From Mytilus galloprovincialis (Eukaryota; Mollusca; Bivalvia; Mytilida; Mytilidae): a stretch of 64,000 bases of DNA. Location of the stretch: the NCBI RefSeq assembly GCF_965363235.1, contig NC_134844.1, positions 53,254,872-53,318,871 on the forward strand, in the 5' to 3' direction. The notes beneath the pieces are model-generated. The model was given only the letters and a program-made list of their open reading frames with translations. It made no database searches and was not told the DNA's origin. This document shows positions 1 to 11,080 of this stretch, piece after piece. Positions within the stretch are counted from its first letter, which is position 1. Every line of letters starts with the position of its first letter. A program made the translations under genes and the position numbers.

Positions 1-2439
1 CTATTATCAGAAAACATACAAAATCAGCCGAAGTAGAAGTTTACCAACAGGGTTGAAAACCACTAATAAAAATCTACTGGTTTAATATTTCATTTGAGAA
101 AATACCCCCAAACAAAATGGTTTTATTAATTTTTGGATATATAAGTAAGTTTTTTAGTAAAAAAAAATACTGACAACTACATGTTATGAATTTTGTAACA
201 GTTCATTGAAATTATCCAGGTAAAAATAAAGAAATATAAATTATTGGAATGAAAAAAATCCCAACTGATATGAAATTGCTATTACTTGTTAGACATATGA
301 CAAGCTCAAATCATTTGTAAGTATAGCTGCTGAGAGGTATATGATTCTACTGCAGTACTTTATCATTTCAGATGAATACAAAAATGACAATTATTATATC
401 GATCATTTAGAAGATAACTGTATTGTATTTTAAGCTCCGATGACATTAACTGGTGATTTGATGGCTGAAAATCAAGTTTACCGGCGACGCGGAAACTTAG
501 CAGAGACAGTAAACGTGTATTTACATTAAGAAAAAAAGTTTTCGTTTTAATTGTAATGATATTAAAAATGAAAAGCATGTTTTAATGCAATGTTCAATAT
601 ATGAAGATTTACGTGATAGCTTTTTTAATCGTGCTAGTCACTTTCAGAGTAGTTGCATTAGTATGCCTGATGATGATAAAACCATTAATTGTTAATCTCC
701 CTGTACTAAAATAATAACAAAATATAAAACCAGGTGATGCTTTATGACTGCTACGATTGATAAGTTGTCAATCACAACATTTTAATATATGATAGCCCCT
801 TAAATTAATCCCGGTGTACTGGGCATACATGTACCACACTGTGGCTTTATTCTGTACTATTATCATAGAACAGTTAATGCAGTAATTGCAATTGCTACAC
901 TCGTAAGTCTGCCATTAATAAAAGAATGTAGTTCAAATGGTATCACTAGATTATCCACGTTCAACTGTCTTTGGTAAATCATTTAGGGAAATAATTCATG
1001 GCAGCCGTAGATCTATTTTCATTTAACCATGGGTTAGACATTAATATTCGATTATTTTTTTCACAATAAATATAATTATGTAGAATTTTATTTTCTAATT
1101 AAATGGTTGTAGAGCGGCTATTTGTGGACTAAATAGAGATGAAGCCTTTTCTAGACCAGGGGATGTAGAATTTAAATATAAAGTTCACGTTGAAAAAACG
1201 CGTTGAAGGACAAATATCCAAATCATAGTTAGACTATTCTAGTTTGTGGTGGTAATAGAAAAGCTTGTATAAATAATTCAGTCAACACAAACAAACTAAG
1301 AAATGTTATAACTTCAATATGTCAACAACACAAGTACATGCATTGACAAACATTGAAATAAAAAAGGCAACATTTTTCTGAGTATAACTACAATATATAC
1401 ATTATTCAAAAAAGAAAAGAAAACCTTAGACATTTTGTACTTTTTAACAAATTTTGCAAAATTATTAACGTTATTATTCACAAATGTGTTACAGAACATG
1501 TGATCGATTACACAATCTAAGTTGTATATATTTTTATATGTTTTTCCATGATTAAATTAAATTCATCGTACTTTAAAAGCATTTCACTTGTACTTTTATG
1601 ATCTGCTACATGTACTATAAGGTATAGTTTGTTCAGAATTTTAAAAGTTCGAATTCTGAACGGCTGCTTTATGCGAGGGTAATTGACTTAATGGGATATC
1701 TTTTATTTGTTAGAGTATTGTTACTTGCAAGATGTATTTGAAATCTCGAAATAGTACAAAGGCCAAAAATATGTATAGATACTGCCGAAATAAGTTATTG
1801 TGTTATCCTTTGAACCAAACTAGTATACAGATATTTTAAACGCTCCTTTTAAGACTCCTTATTCAAAGAGTAAGTAGTTGTGTATAGCAAATCGTTATGG
1901 TCATTGATGAAAAAATATGTAATATATATATAATAAAATTGGTCAGCTGCAAATTAAAAATTATTAATACATACAACAGTTATGGCTATAAAACGATCTA
2001 AACGTTAGTAATTGTCATTTATTATATCTTGACCATTCATGTTAAAATACCTTTGTCCGAATTTCACGTATAGAGACATATTCTATATGAAGACAGAACC
2101 AACATTTTAGAATTTGAATGTTCTTATACAGTAGCATCAATCGTCATGCATATTTAAAATCAAATCAAAAGGCAATAAATTTTTAGATGTATATGATAGT
2201 TAAGATAATAATGTCAGATACCTTTTAGGCTATGCTAAACAGATAGGATTCACAGCACGTTAGATACATAGTCAAATGCGTTTTGTTTGAATATACCTTT
2301 TCACTGTTTTGGTCTTTTGGAAAATGTTGTGTGTGCTGTATTTAGACCCTTCTACAACGAAATTTGTTTTTCATGCACATGTATAAAAATTGCGATTTTT
2401 ATCCAACGCAATCATAGGTTTGGACGTAGTTTTCAATTT
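1..2439. other. AT-rich intergenic stretch, no gene seen
   Basis: I see no exon, RNA gene or recognisable repeat here on either strand. The open frames are short, rich in Phe, Ile, Lys and Asn, and are not bounded by convincing splice sites. Confidence 0.6.
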
Positions 2440-3276
2440 AGACTTGTACAAAAATGTATATGTTGTGTAATAGTTATCATTTTGTACAAATTACAATTTG
2501 TATTTTGACTTTGTACAAATTTTTATTTGTTCAAAAAGTGCTTGTACAAATTGACAAATATCACTTATAACTTGTACAATAATTTATAATATGGATTTTG
2601 GTGAGAAAAAAAACATTGATACACATTAAAGAATAGCTATTGAATGACAACACAGTACACCTTTGATAAAAAAAAATAAAAAAATCAGCAAGGATCTTTG
2701 TTTTATAGATATGACTATGCATAAAACTTAATGGAAATCAGATGATACCATCTAAACTTTAAAAATAACATAAAAATTATGCAGAATGGACAACGGACTT
2801 TTATAGTTATATGAAAACTAGTCAGTGGAGTACTAATATCAAATAATCAGATCCCATGACATTGAACTATCAACCTAGCTATTCACAAACAAAAGTGAAG
2901 CGGAATAAGTTATGTTAATTCAATCTTTGATATACCGATCTCAATTATAAATCATCACTTGTTTAAAGAAGGATTGGGAGGTTTTCTTTGACTTTTTGAA
3001 ATAACAAATAAGCGGCAATAGATCTTTCAAGGTCCTTTTCCTGAACACAAAAATACTGTACACGATCTTTTACGATCCGAAATATCACTTGTTACAAACA
3101 TTACAGTTTTTACAAAGTTTCTGAATAAAAAAAATCAAATTAACTATTTAAAACAATAATGTTGAAATCTATATTATAAATTATTGTACAAGTTATAAGT
3201 GAATTTTGGTCAAATAATGTACAAATTGTAATTTGTACAGGCATGTTTTGTACCAATTATAATTTGTACAATATTT
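2440..3276. repeat. Inverted-repeat (foldback) element rich in TTGTACAA
   Basis: The left arm (about 2440-2595) and right arm (about 3165-3276) are inverted copies. The inner part of the left arm, CTTGTACAATAATTTATAAT, is found reverse-complemented near 3172-3193. Both arms contain several short palindromes of the type TTGTACAAATT. The roughly 570 bp between the arms hold no open frame. This fits a non-autonomous foldback or MITE-like element; I found no clean target duplication, so its superfamily is open. Confidence 0.6.
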
Positions 3277-3490
3277 TTGTATTCATGTTTTCTATATCCC
3301 ACTAGTTTATCCTCTAAAACTAACTTAATAAATAAAGGGTGTTTTGATTTTTTTCCTGATATTAATTTGAATTTTTGTTAGAAAACATGAAAATAACAAA
3401 TTGATAAATACGGGATATAGCGTCACAGTCAAAAAATATATTTTTTGATTCATTATTCACTTTTCAATTTGATAACTGAAACATCAGTAA

Positions 3491-3625
3491 ACTATTTCAT
3501 TATTCATTAATCATTTATAAATTACTTAACACTGAATAGTGAATTATGAACTATTTCATTATACATTATTCATCACTTAACATTGAATAGTGAATTGTGA
3601 ACTATTTCATTGTTCATTATTGAAT
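3491..3625. repeat. Short tandem repeat, about 2.4 diverged copies
   Basis: A unit beginning ACTATTTCATTATTCATT and ending near CACTGAATAGTGAATTATGA recurs at 3491, 3550 and 3601, with unit lengths of about 59 and 51 bases. The sequence is very AT-rich. It has no coding potential. Confidence 0.65.
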
Positions 3626-4889
3626 TTTAAATAATGAAAAATGAATAATAGACGTCCTTCAGCGCAGTAACATAAACCAATACTAAAAACATACAGCGTC
3701 TCAAAACTAGATCGCACAATAAAATCCAGATTTTGCGCCTAGGATATTCCTCTACATATTTTATGTTCTGGTATGTTCGGATGTGTATCCCAAAAGAAAC
3801 ATTTTCATTAGAGAGCAATAGTAGTTCAACTTGGCTGTATTTGACAAAACCTTTCCGAATGACGGGTCCTCAACGCTCTCTAGTTTTGTAATTTATTTGG
3901 CATATAACCATTTTGATTTGAGTAGTTTCAAGATGAAAAGTGCGTGAGACACACAAAATTATAAGCATGGTGCCTAATGATTTTTTTTAATATTATTTTT
4001 ACAATGCAGTCTTTTTTTAAATCCATACAAATACAAAAACAAATGTAGCTTTTCGGATAGTTAACATTACGTTTAACAGGTGCTCAAATGTCCCTTGACA
4101 AATCTAATTCTATTAAACGAAAAGATCTCATTTTGTGTGTCGTTTCTCTTCCTTCCACAATAAATTAATCATCATGCCTCTGTGTCCTATAGGTAACATG
4201 CATAGTCGCATTTGTCATCCATTCTTATGATTATTCAGATTGAGTTATTTTGGGAGAAAAACGACAAAAAAGGAGTCCGGATATTATTCCTTCATCAGAC
4301 TGACTTTTAGTCATAGATAAGACTTCTGGTTTGAAACATGCACACATACAACCAATCGTATGAAAGATAACAAAAAATGAAAAATAAATAGGCCAATCAG
4401 AGCGCTCTCCATATCATGGTGTTTATATCGCAAGAACAACAACTATTATACCTCCTGCTTATAGAGGACAATTATCTACATGTAAACTACGATTATACTA
4501 CATTAATATATAGAGATTCTCTGTATTTTGTCAGGGACTTTCTATGTCAGTATAGAAAGTCCCTGATTCTGTCTACTGTTTTCTTTGAAATGCTTACTAT
4601 TTACAGCTGATTTCATAATGCTTGCAAAGTAAAACTTTGTTTGGTTTGCTTTCTTTGTTTGTATAATTGTTAATACAAGCTTTGTAAATAAGATATACAT
4701 CTTTAAACAATATATATAGGCATAGTTTAACCTGTATATATTGTATTTGAATTTAATTTGGTGATATCCTAATGATTGTACAATATAAAAACCAAGCAAG
4801 CAAGCTAACCAAAGTTTTGTTCTACATGCATTAGGAAATTAGCTGTAAGGGATCATACCACTTGCTATATATTAAGATAAGTAAAACAT
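3626..4889. other. Intergenic stretch, nothing supported
   Basis: No exon or known repeat was recognised. A short perfect hairpin (GGGACTTTCTATGTCAGTATAGAAAGTCCC) covers about 4535-4564; it is an isolated palindrome of unknown meaning. Confidence 0.5.
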
Positions 4890-5032
4890 GCTCAACTTCA
4901 TCTAAAACTACCTCGACAAAATCTTTAACCTGAAACGGGACAAACGGACGAACGGACGGACGACCGAACGAACGAACGCACGGATGCACAGACTAGATAG
5001 AAAACATATTGCCCATAAATGGCCGGGACATA
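4890..5032 (+). repeat. Dispersed repeat with GGAC/ACGG tetramers (truncated copy)
   Basis: The stretch reads CATCTAAAACTACCTCGACA, then a run of ACGG/GGAC tetramers, then a tail containing AACATATTGCCC. The same order of blocks occurs in the longer copy at 34495-34955. This copy keeps only the 3' part. Noncoding. Confidence 0.7.
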
Positions 5033-5094
5033 CAAATTTATTGTTGAAAGGGAAAATAGTGATTTGGCAAAAATGAAAGTAAGGTAGAGATTAG

Positions 5095-5265
5095 AGGGAG
5101 ACAGGACCTTTTTCGGGGCATCGGGATCGGGTGTTTTTAAGCTCGAGATTTCGGGATTGGTCCTTACGGGATCCGGGAATATATTTTTCGATTTCGGGAT
5201 TTCAGTATATTAATTTTTTAAATTCTGCATCTCGGGATTTCTGGATCAGGACCCTTCCGACCACC
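5095..5265. repeat. CGGGAT-rich dispersed repeat
   Basis: The hexamer CGGGAT or its close variant CGGGAA/CGGGAC recurs many times within 170 bases, giving a local GC-richer patch in AT-rich DNA. I recognise this as a type of repeat common in mussel genomic sequence, from memory only. There is no open frame of note. Confidence 0.5.
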
Positions 5266-5424
5266 CCTCAAATTACCCTTAGTCAGTCTTAGTCACTTAT
5301 ACAAGATTCATATCCTACCATTGGCATGTTAATGCTCTCAAAAGAAAAAGCACTGATGGATTGTCCTTGAAGCATACCTTATTAGACTTATAATGGTCTA
5401 TAAATATAAGCAGTTACATTTATT

Positions 5425-5565
5425 TGATGTTTGAAACGGAGCAAATTTTTAATTTGATTTGACTTTTTTGATTCGAGAGTCACTGATGAGTCTTTTGTAG
5501 ACGAAACGCGCTTCTGGTGTAAGTGTAAAATTTTATTCCTGGCATCTATGATGAGTTTATTTACC
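5425..5565 (+). repeat. Dispersed mussel-type repeat (CACTGATGAGTC block)
   Basis: The block contains CACTGATGAGTCTTTTGTAG, then GACGAAACGCGCTTCTGG, then CTGGCATCTATGATGAGTTT. Partial relatives lie at 18838-18875 (CCTGGTATCTATGACGAGTT) and near 56060-56130 (GCGTCTGGCGTAAC). Its recurrence inside the window shows it is dispersed. An open frame across it is a by-product. Confidence 0.6.
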
Positions 5566-6071
5566 AAAAGAAGCATTGTAGCAAAGGAGAAGAATAACTG
5601 TTGTCTGAGGCCAGAAATACGAAAATAATTGAATTGAACAGAAAGGAATCAATTATCTGACTTTGGAAAAAGGGGGAGGGCTTTTGATACCTTTTATGAA
5701 ATTCTCCATACATAATATCTTTTACAAAAAATCATCCTACAACAGTTCACAAGCTGTATATGCCCGCGATTTCGCGGGTGTGTTCTAGTAAAAATTTAAA
5801 GTAGAAAAGGTCAGGTGGCCTTCGGCTGTTGTCTGTTTTATGGTCTGGTTATTATCTCCTTGACACATTCTCAATTTCTATTCTCAATTTTAGAATCTCC
5901 TCTCCATTAACTTTAAAAAAAATCATTTAAATAATAATCCCAGACAATATGGGCAAACTTGCATATGTTTTTTGAGTATATTCCTTTCTAAATATGAACA
6001 TAGTGAAATGATGGCCCTTAGAGTAAAAATCTATTTCTGGTTTATTTGAATTTAATTTACTTTTTATATTA

Positions 6072-6903
6072 CATGCGTGTAGCTACGTTTAACTTTACGT
6101 CAAAACGCCCGGGCGTACACTTGAATTTTGAAAATAAAACAAATAATCGACATAGAATAAGAAAATCTGATCAAAAGAACATCAGCCTTGTGCTTTTTTT
6201 AATGGATTGTAATTTTGAATAAAAAGGGACTAAATTTACTCAAATAGATCATTTAATATATTTGTTCGAATCTTTTGTAAAAGTCTGAATCCACTATGAA
6301 TTCTACCTTCTTTTCTTATATTTTAATTAAAGCAATTTATAAACCTTCATAGATTGTCGTGAAATATTCCAGATCAAGAAAAAAATATCAAAAGAAAATT
6401 TAAAATTTGTTTTTAAATCCCTTTAAAGGAATGATACATTGATTCACTTTTTGTGGAAGAAATCCTAGGTGTTCCAGAATTTTTTATATTGCACCTTTTA
6501 GAAATATTTTTTTTCGTGTTCATTAAAAGGTGCTTTTGTCGATTGTATGCTGACTCACGGCACTCTTTAAACTTATTTAAAAGTAATATTGGTTTGGACG
6601 TTTTCTCTAAAACCAATGAACATTAGGCTAGCTTCCAGTTTAACACGATGAATAAGTTAACATATTACAAAATTTAACCCAAAAAAAAACAAAAAAAAAA
6701 ACATTTAGATTCAAAAATATGTTGTTATCAATGATTTTTTACTGACAGGAATCATTATGGTATCTCATTCTCGATAGCTTTCGGGTGCTTCGTCCCGTTT
6801 GAACACACTCCCAACAGGTGCTTTGACATTGAGCGGTTGGCACCCCTCATATCCCTCGCCAAGGTTCGGGCGTACACGTAAAAATGACCCAGCTACGCCA
6901 CTG
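6072..6903. mobile_element. Non-autonomous DNA transposon with 5-bp target duplication (copy 1)
   Basis: The ends are imperfect inverted repeats: CATGCGTGTAGC at the left, GCTACGCCACTG at the right. The element is flanked on both sides by TATTA (6067-6071 and 6904-6908), a perfect 5-bp target duplication. Both ends resemble those of the element at 60040-61364, which has its own 5-bp duplication, so the borders support each other. Inside, GGGCGTACAC occurs near both ends. No transposase frame remains. The CAG..GCGTAGC type of end recalls hAT elements, but hAT usually makes 8-bp duplications, so the superfamily is unresolved. Confidence 0.75.
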
Positions 6904-7189
6904 TATTAGACCTGGTTATTTGAGGAAATTATCTGACAAAAATGCAATCAAAGATATAAGGTCCATAAAGCTACGGAAATCAACTTTGTATATTAATATA
7001 AACGATAATACTTGTAGTAAATTAAATAAAGATAAAACTAAAAGCATCTTGTGCTTCAAAGCGAGACAACTCTTCCTGATATTAAACGTGACATATATAC
7101 TTCATACTGTTTATAGGAAAGGAACAAGCCTATATAAACCAATTACACAATTAGCATGATAAGATCATCAAAATGAATACACAAAATAG

Positions 7190-7850
7190 AGGATACTGTC
7201 AGCGTACAACAAAAAAACATACGGCAAACACAAACCCTTAAGCATATAAAGTCGACGTAATACCAGCGTCATACCGGCGTCACACATCAGCGTATAGCTC
7301 CGACGTACGCCAATCGCGTTAAAAAATCATGTACGCTGCCAATACGCTAGTAATTTTGGATGCATTCAACCTGTCAATAATATCGTTTATATTAGCGTTT
7401 ATCGGGGGTTCAAGTAGATGGAATGCACGCTACAAAGGAAAAAAAGTTGCATGAACGTATTTGAAACGCGTCCCGGTCGTGTTTTGGACGTTCTATTATC
7501 TTGAAACGTATACAACGTGCCTTAAACGTGTCTCAAACTTATCTGTAGCTCGTTAAAGGCGCTTGTAGCGTATGTATAACGTGCGTGTAGAGTACATGTA
7601 TAGGCTTGACACATGCTTAAGCTGGATGAAAACTTTTATGCTGCATGACAAATTCCACGAGTTGTAGCGTTCACCAAACGTATACCTTTGTATTTCGACG
7701 TACTCAAAGCTTATGCAGCGCGCGTTTAACGGTTGCTTAAGTTCCTCTGACGTGCAACTACATTGTAACGTATACCCACTTTGTCAATTTTCTCTATACA
7801 TTTGGTGCAAGCCGGTCTATACGTCAATTGTGTCGTCTAGGGTTCAATCT
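7190..7850. other. CpG-dense island of unknown nature
   Basis: In otherwise CpG-poor, AT-rich DNA, this stretch has several dozen CpG dinucleotides, mostly within words such as ACGTA, GCGTA, AACGTG and CGACGT. No long open frame on either strand and no splice pattern was seen. It begins about 170 bases beyond the stop codon of the minus-strand gene at 8020-8752. It may be a degenerate satellite-like repeat, an old mobile element or an unmethylated regulatory region. Confidence 0.45.
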
Positions 7851-8019
7851 TATGTAGAAGTTTCAGGTGAATAAGAAAATATATCAACATAGTATATCTT
7901 TTATTTAATAAACACATGGTTGATCACAGATAGCTTTTAAGGATTTTAACACAATCATCATATCGAATAACAAATTGAACACATATGTGTGGCTTCGAAA
8001 AATAGTAATACTAATGGTC

Positions 8020-8752
8020 TTAAAGAACGGTACTACCCCTTTCCGGAAGTACAGGAGCTGTGGTTTCATCAGATGATAGAGTTGTCGCTGTTCGTCGCAT
8101 ATTACTCCGCGAGGTTCTTCTTTGTTCTATATTTCGCCATCTATTATTCAATTCCTCAAGGCGGGAACAAGATTGTCGTCTGAAAATTAATGAAATAAAA
8201 GTAACAACACAAATTTGTATAGAGAGTGATAAATCACTTGTAATTGCATATTATACTATTTGTAAAACCACAATTCAAAGAGTCCTAGTTATTAGAAACG
8301 AAATGATTCACTAGACAGAGTTGTTGGTATCAGATTGTGAAGTTATGTACTTTTTTAAACTATAGACTGAAGACCACATTTACTATGCTGACCCGCAGAA
8401 TTCCAGGTTTGATATATTGTGTATTGGTGGGTTTCTGTTTCATTGCAGTATATAATAACTATTTTTTTTTAAAACACTCTGTAATAGGCATAAGAAGAAG
8501 TGTAGTGTGTGTACATTTATATGCAATAATATTTTTATTATTTCATTGTATTTATTGTATATCAAATTCACTTATAAAAACCTACTTACTTTCTCTCTTC
8601 TAGTTTAAGTTTTTCTCTTTCTAGTTCTTTTCTACGTTTTTGAAATTCTGTTTCCCATTTCTTTTCTTCTTCAATTTCCTGAGGACTTAGTAATTCGTCT
8701 TTTTCATCTAGAAAAGTCGCCATTCTTTCAGTCAGTTTCATTGCAAAAAACC
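8020..8752 (-). CDS. Last two exons of an unrecognised charged coiled-coil protein with a PDZ-ligand-like C-terminus
   Basis: I do not recognise the family. The upstream exon covers 8590 to about 8752 and the terminal exon 8020-8179; the 410-bp intron has GTAAGT and TTTTCAG borders. The join is in frame (AA plus A gives Lys). The upstream exon holds an acidic and basic helix with WETEFQKRRKELEREKLKLE, a likely coiled coil. The last exon gives 52 residues that include LEELNNRWRNIEQRR and end in STVL, which matches a class I PDZ ligand. Two in-frame ATGs (8741 and 8723) could start the protein, but an acceptor-like AG sits at 8753-8754 and the upstream frame is hydrophobic, so this may be the cytoplasmic tail of a longer membrane protein. 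No upstream exon was found. Confidence 0.5.
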
Positions 8753-8759
8753 CTATGAT

Positions 8760-10614
8760 CATAAAATATAAAATAAATTTATATTTAATTATATTTGAAA
8801 AGTTCAATATGTAGCCATTTAATAATAGATAAAACCACAGTATGATGAGTAGATACAATGTCTTACTATACCCAAAACAACCCTTACTATGCAAGTCGGA
8901 TTTTATATTATGTAATACACATGAGAAAACTAATAAAGAGGAAAAGGAACGCCTTGCTTAGATTTTACAAGATAAATTATAGCTGTTTTCTAGCGGATTG
9001 AACACACAAATTGTATATCATTATTATGATTTAAAAAAAAATTTGGTCTCTGTGTGCAAGTAGACCATGGATCGGTTAAAGTTATTAACTTCAAAAACTG
9101 ATTTTTCTCTTGTGAATTTTTTATTTTCATTTTACACATTAGCTCTATTATGACGTTTTGTGGATTTGAGATATCAGTTCAATTTATTTAAGCCATGAAT
9201 TTACAGTATCTACTTTTAAATATGTATAATTTGAGGATACGGAACAATTTATGCTAGTATATTAGTACGTAGAAACAGAATATTTCATTTTTTAGGCCTG
9301 CTCCAAGTGAGAAATATGGACGTGGGCTATGTGGTATCTGTACTTTTAATATTTGTTAATAAAAAACGGTTTAGATTTTTATATATTTATTGGGTTTTTT
9401 TTTACAAAGGAAGATGTATGTTTGGGCTTCTTGATGTGTTATTTGGGCTTAAAATATGTTACATTTAGGCAAATGAAAAGTCGACATTTTGGCTATCCCT
9501 CCAATGCACGTGTAAATTATGTATTAATATATATATATAAAAAAACAATACACTGCTTTTACTGTTTATAATTACATATAACGAGCAGTTGTCAGTGATT
9601 TATATATTAAAATATATAAAGTATTTCTTACATATTTCTCAAAGATTGGTTCTACTCATAAATCTAAATCTACATTGTAACCTTTGGAACATTTAATCTT
9701 GTGTGATATAATGTACATCATAAGTTGTTTTTAAACTAGAATATTTTCCCGAATGAATATTTATAGCTTAATCATCTACATCATCCCCATAGACTGGATT
9801 TTTCTGTAGTTTGTATTTAAAAAAAAACATGTTTATATAACAATCTGACATATTTTCTTGTGTTAACTAAATTGTGTTCCAAGAACTACCTATTCACTAA
9901 AACATAATTTATTAATTTTATTTTATTGGAATTCAAGGACTAGATATTTTATGAAATAAAATTATACCTAGAAGTAACCCAAATATCATGTTTGGTTCTT
10001 TTTCTAATCAATAAATTATACCACAGTCATTGTTGAAAACAAATCTAATTGAACAAATCGAACTTGTGGTATCAAAATTCAAATTTAGATTTTTGTTCAT
10101 TTTTTGTTGTGTCAATATTGGTTAGATCTGCAATTGCACACGATGCCTACAATATTATGCTGAAATGATTAAAAGGCGAAACTTAGAATATGTATAATTG
10201 GATATTGAAAATAGATGGATGGATGCATCATGGTTTGTATAATGTAATAGAGAAAGAGAAAAGAAGAATTCGGAAAAGAAGATCGACGTAATTCTATAAT
10301 ATGTTAAGAAACTTCATTCGTATATCAGTTGCAGTACATCAAACATAAATGTAAGAAAACAACGTCCGGCAGATTTTGAAATTGATTATACTGGCATTTT
10401 AAGAAAAATCAAAATCAAGTTATAATGATAAATAAGGATGAAAATAAATATTCTTTCCCTCAAAATGAAGAAAATATAATGTGATATATTGACCAACGGG
10501 ATAGCATTCAAAATATGACGTAGGAAGTTGTCAACTATAAGTGACAGTATGTACAGCCTTTGACAATGAGCAAATACCATAACACAAAGCTAGCTATAAA
10601 AAGTCCTTACATAA
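8760..10614. other. AT-rich stretch, no feature seen
   Basis: No exon, RNA gene or repeat was recognised. It may be intron or 5' flank of the minus-strand gene ending at 8020. Confidence 0.5.
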
Positions 10615-11080
10615 AAATTTAGAATGGAAATGGGGAATGTGCCAAAGAGACAACAACCCGACCATGAAGCAGACAACAGCAGAAGGTCACCAACAGGTCT
10701 TCAATGCAGCGAGAAATCCCCGCACCCGGAGGCGTCCTTCAGCTGGCCCCTAAACAAATATATATACTAGTTCAGAGATAATGAACGCCATACTAAACTC
10801 CAAATTATACACAAGAAACTAAAAGTTAAAATAATTCAAGACTAACAAAGGCAAGAGGCTCCTGACTTGGGCCAGGCGCAAAATGCATGAATGCATGGGG
10901 TCTGATTTTGTACAAAACAATACACAAAAACAAAAAACGGTGAACAGTAACACATCATTGTCAAACGACAGCCACTAAATTACACGACATTGACCGTTTG
11001 GACGGGCAAAAACAGGATGTGTCGGAGTTAAACAAGTATGCGTCGCCCAACCATCCCATTGAGCGGAGGAGGGGGGGACA
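10615..11080 (+). repeat. Long dispersed repeat, GC-richer than surroundings
   Basis: The block starts near GGAAATGGGGAATGTGCC and includes GCACCCGGAGGCGTCCTTCA and GAGGCTCCTGACTTGGGCC. I recall this sequence as common in mussel scaffolds. It lacks a useful open frame and is clearly different in base composition from its flanks. Its element class is unknown; only one copy lies in this window, so the assignment rests on memory. Confidence 0.5.

Noticed and set aside
3440-3660. CRISPR-like or satellite array
   Set aside because: Only about 2.4 diverged AT-rich units without regular spacers; an ordinary tandem repeat in eukaryotic DNA.
7989-8314. Two overlapping plus-strand frames
   Set aside because: They are antisense to the terminal exon of the minus-strand gene, which has in-frame splicing and a stop.
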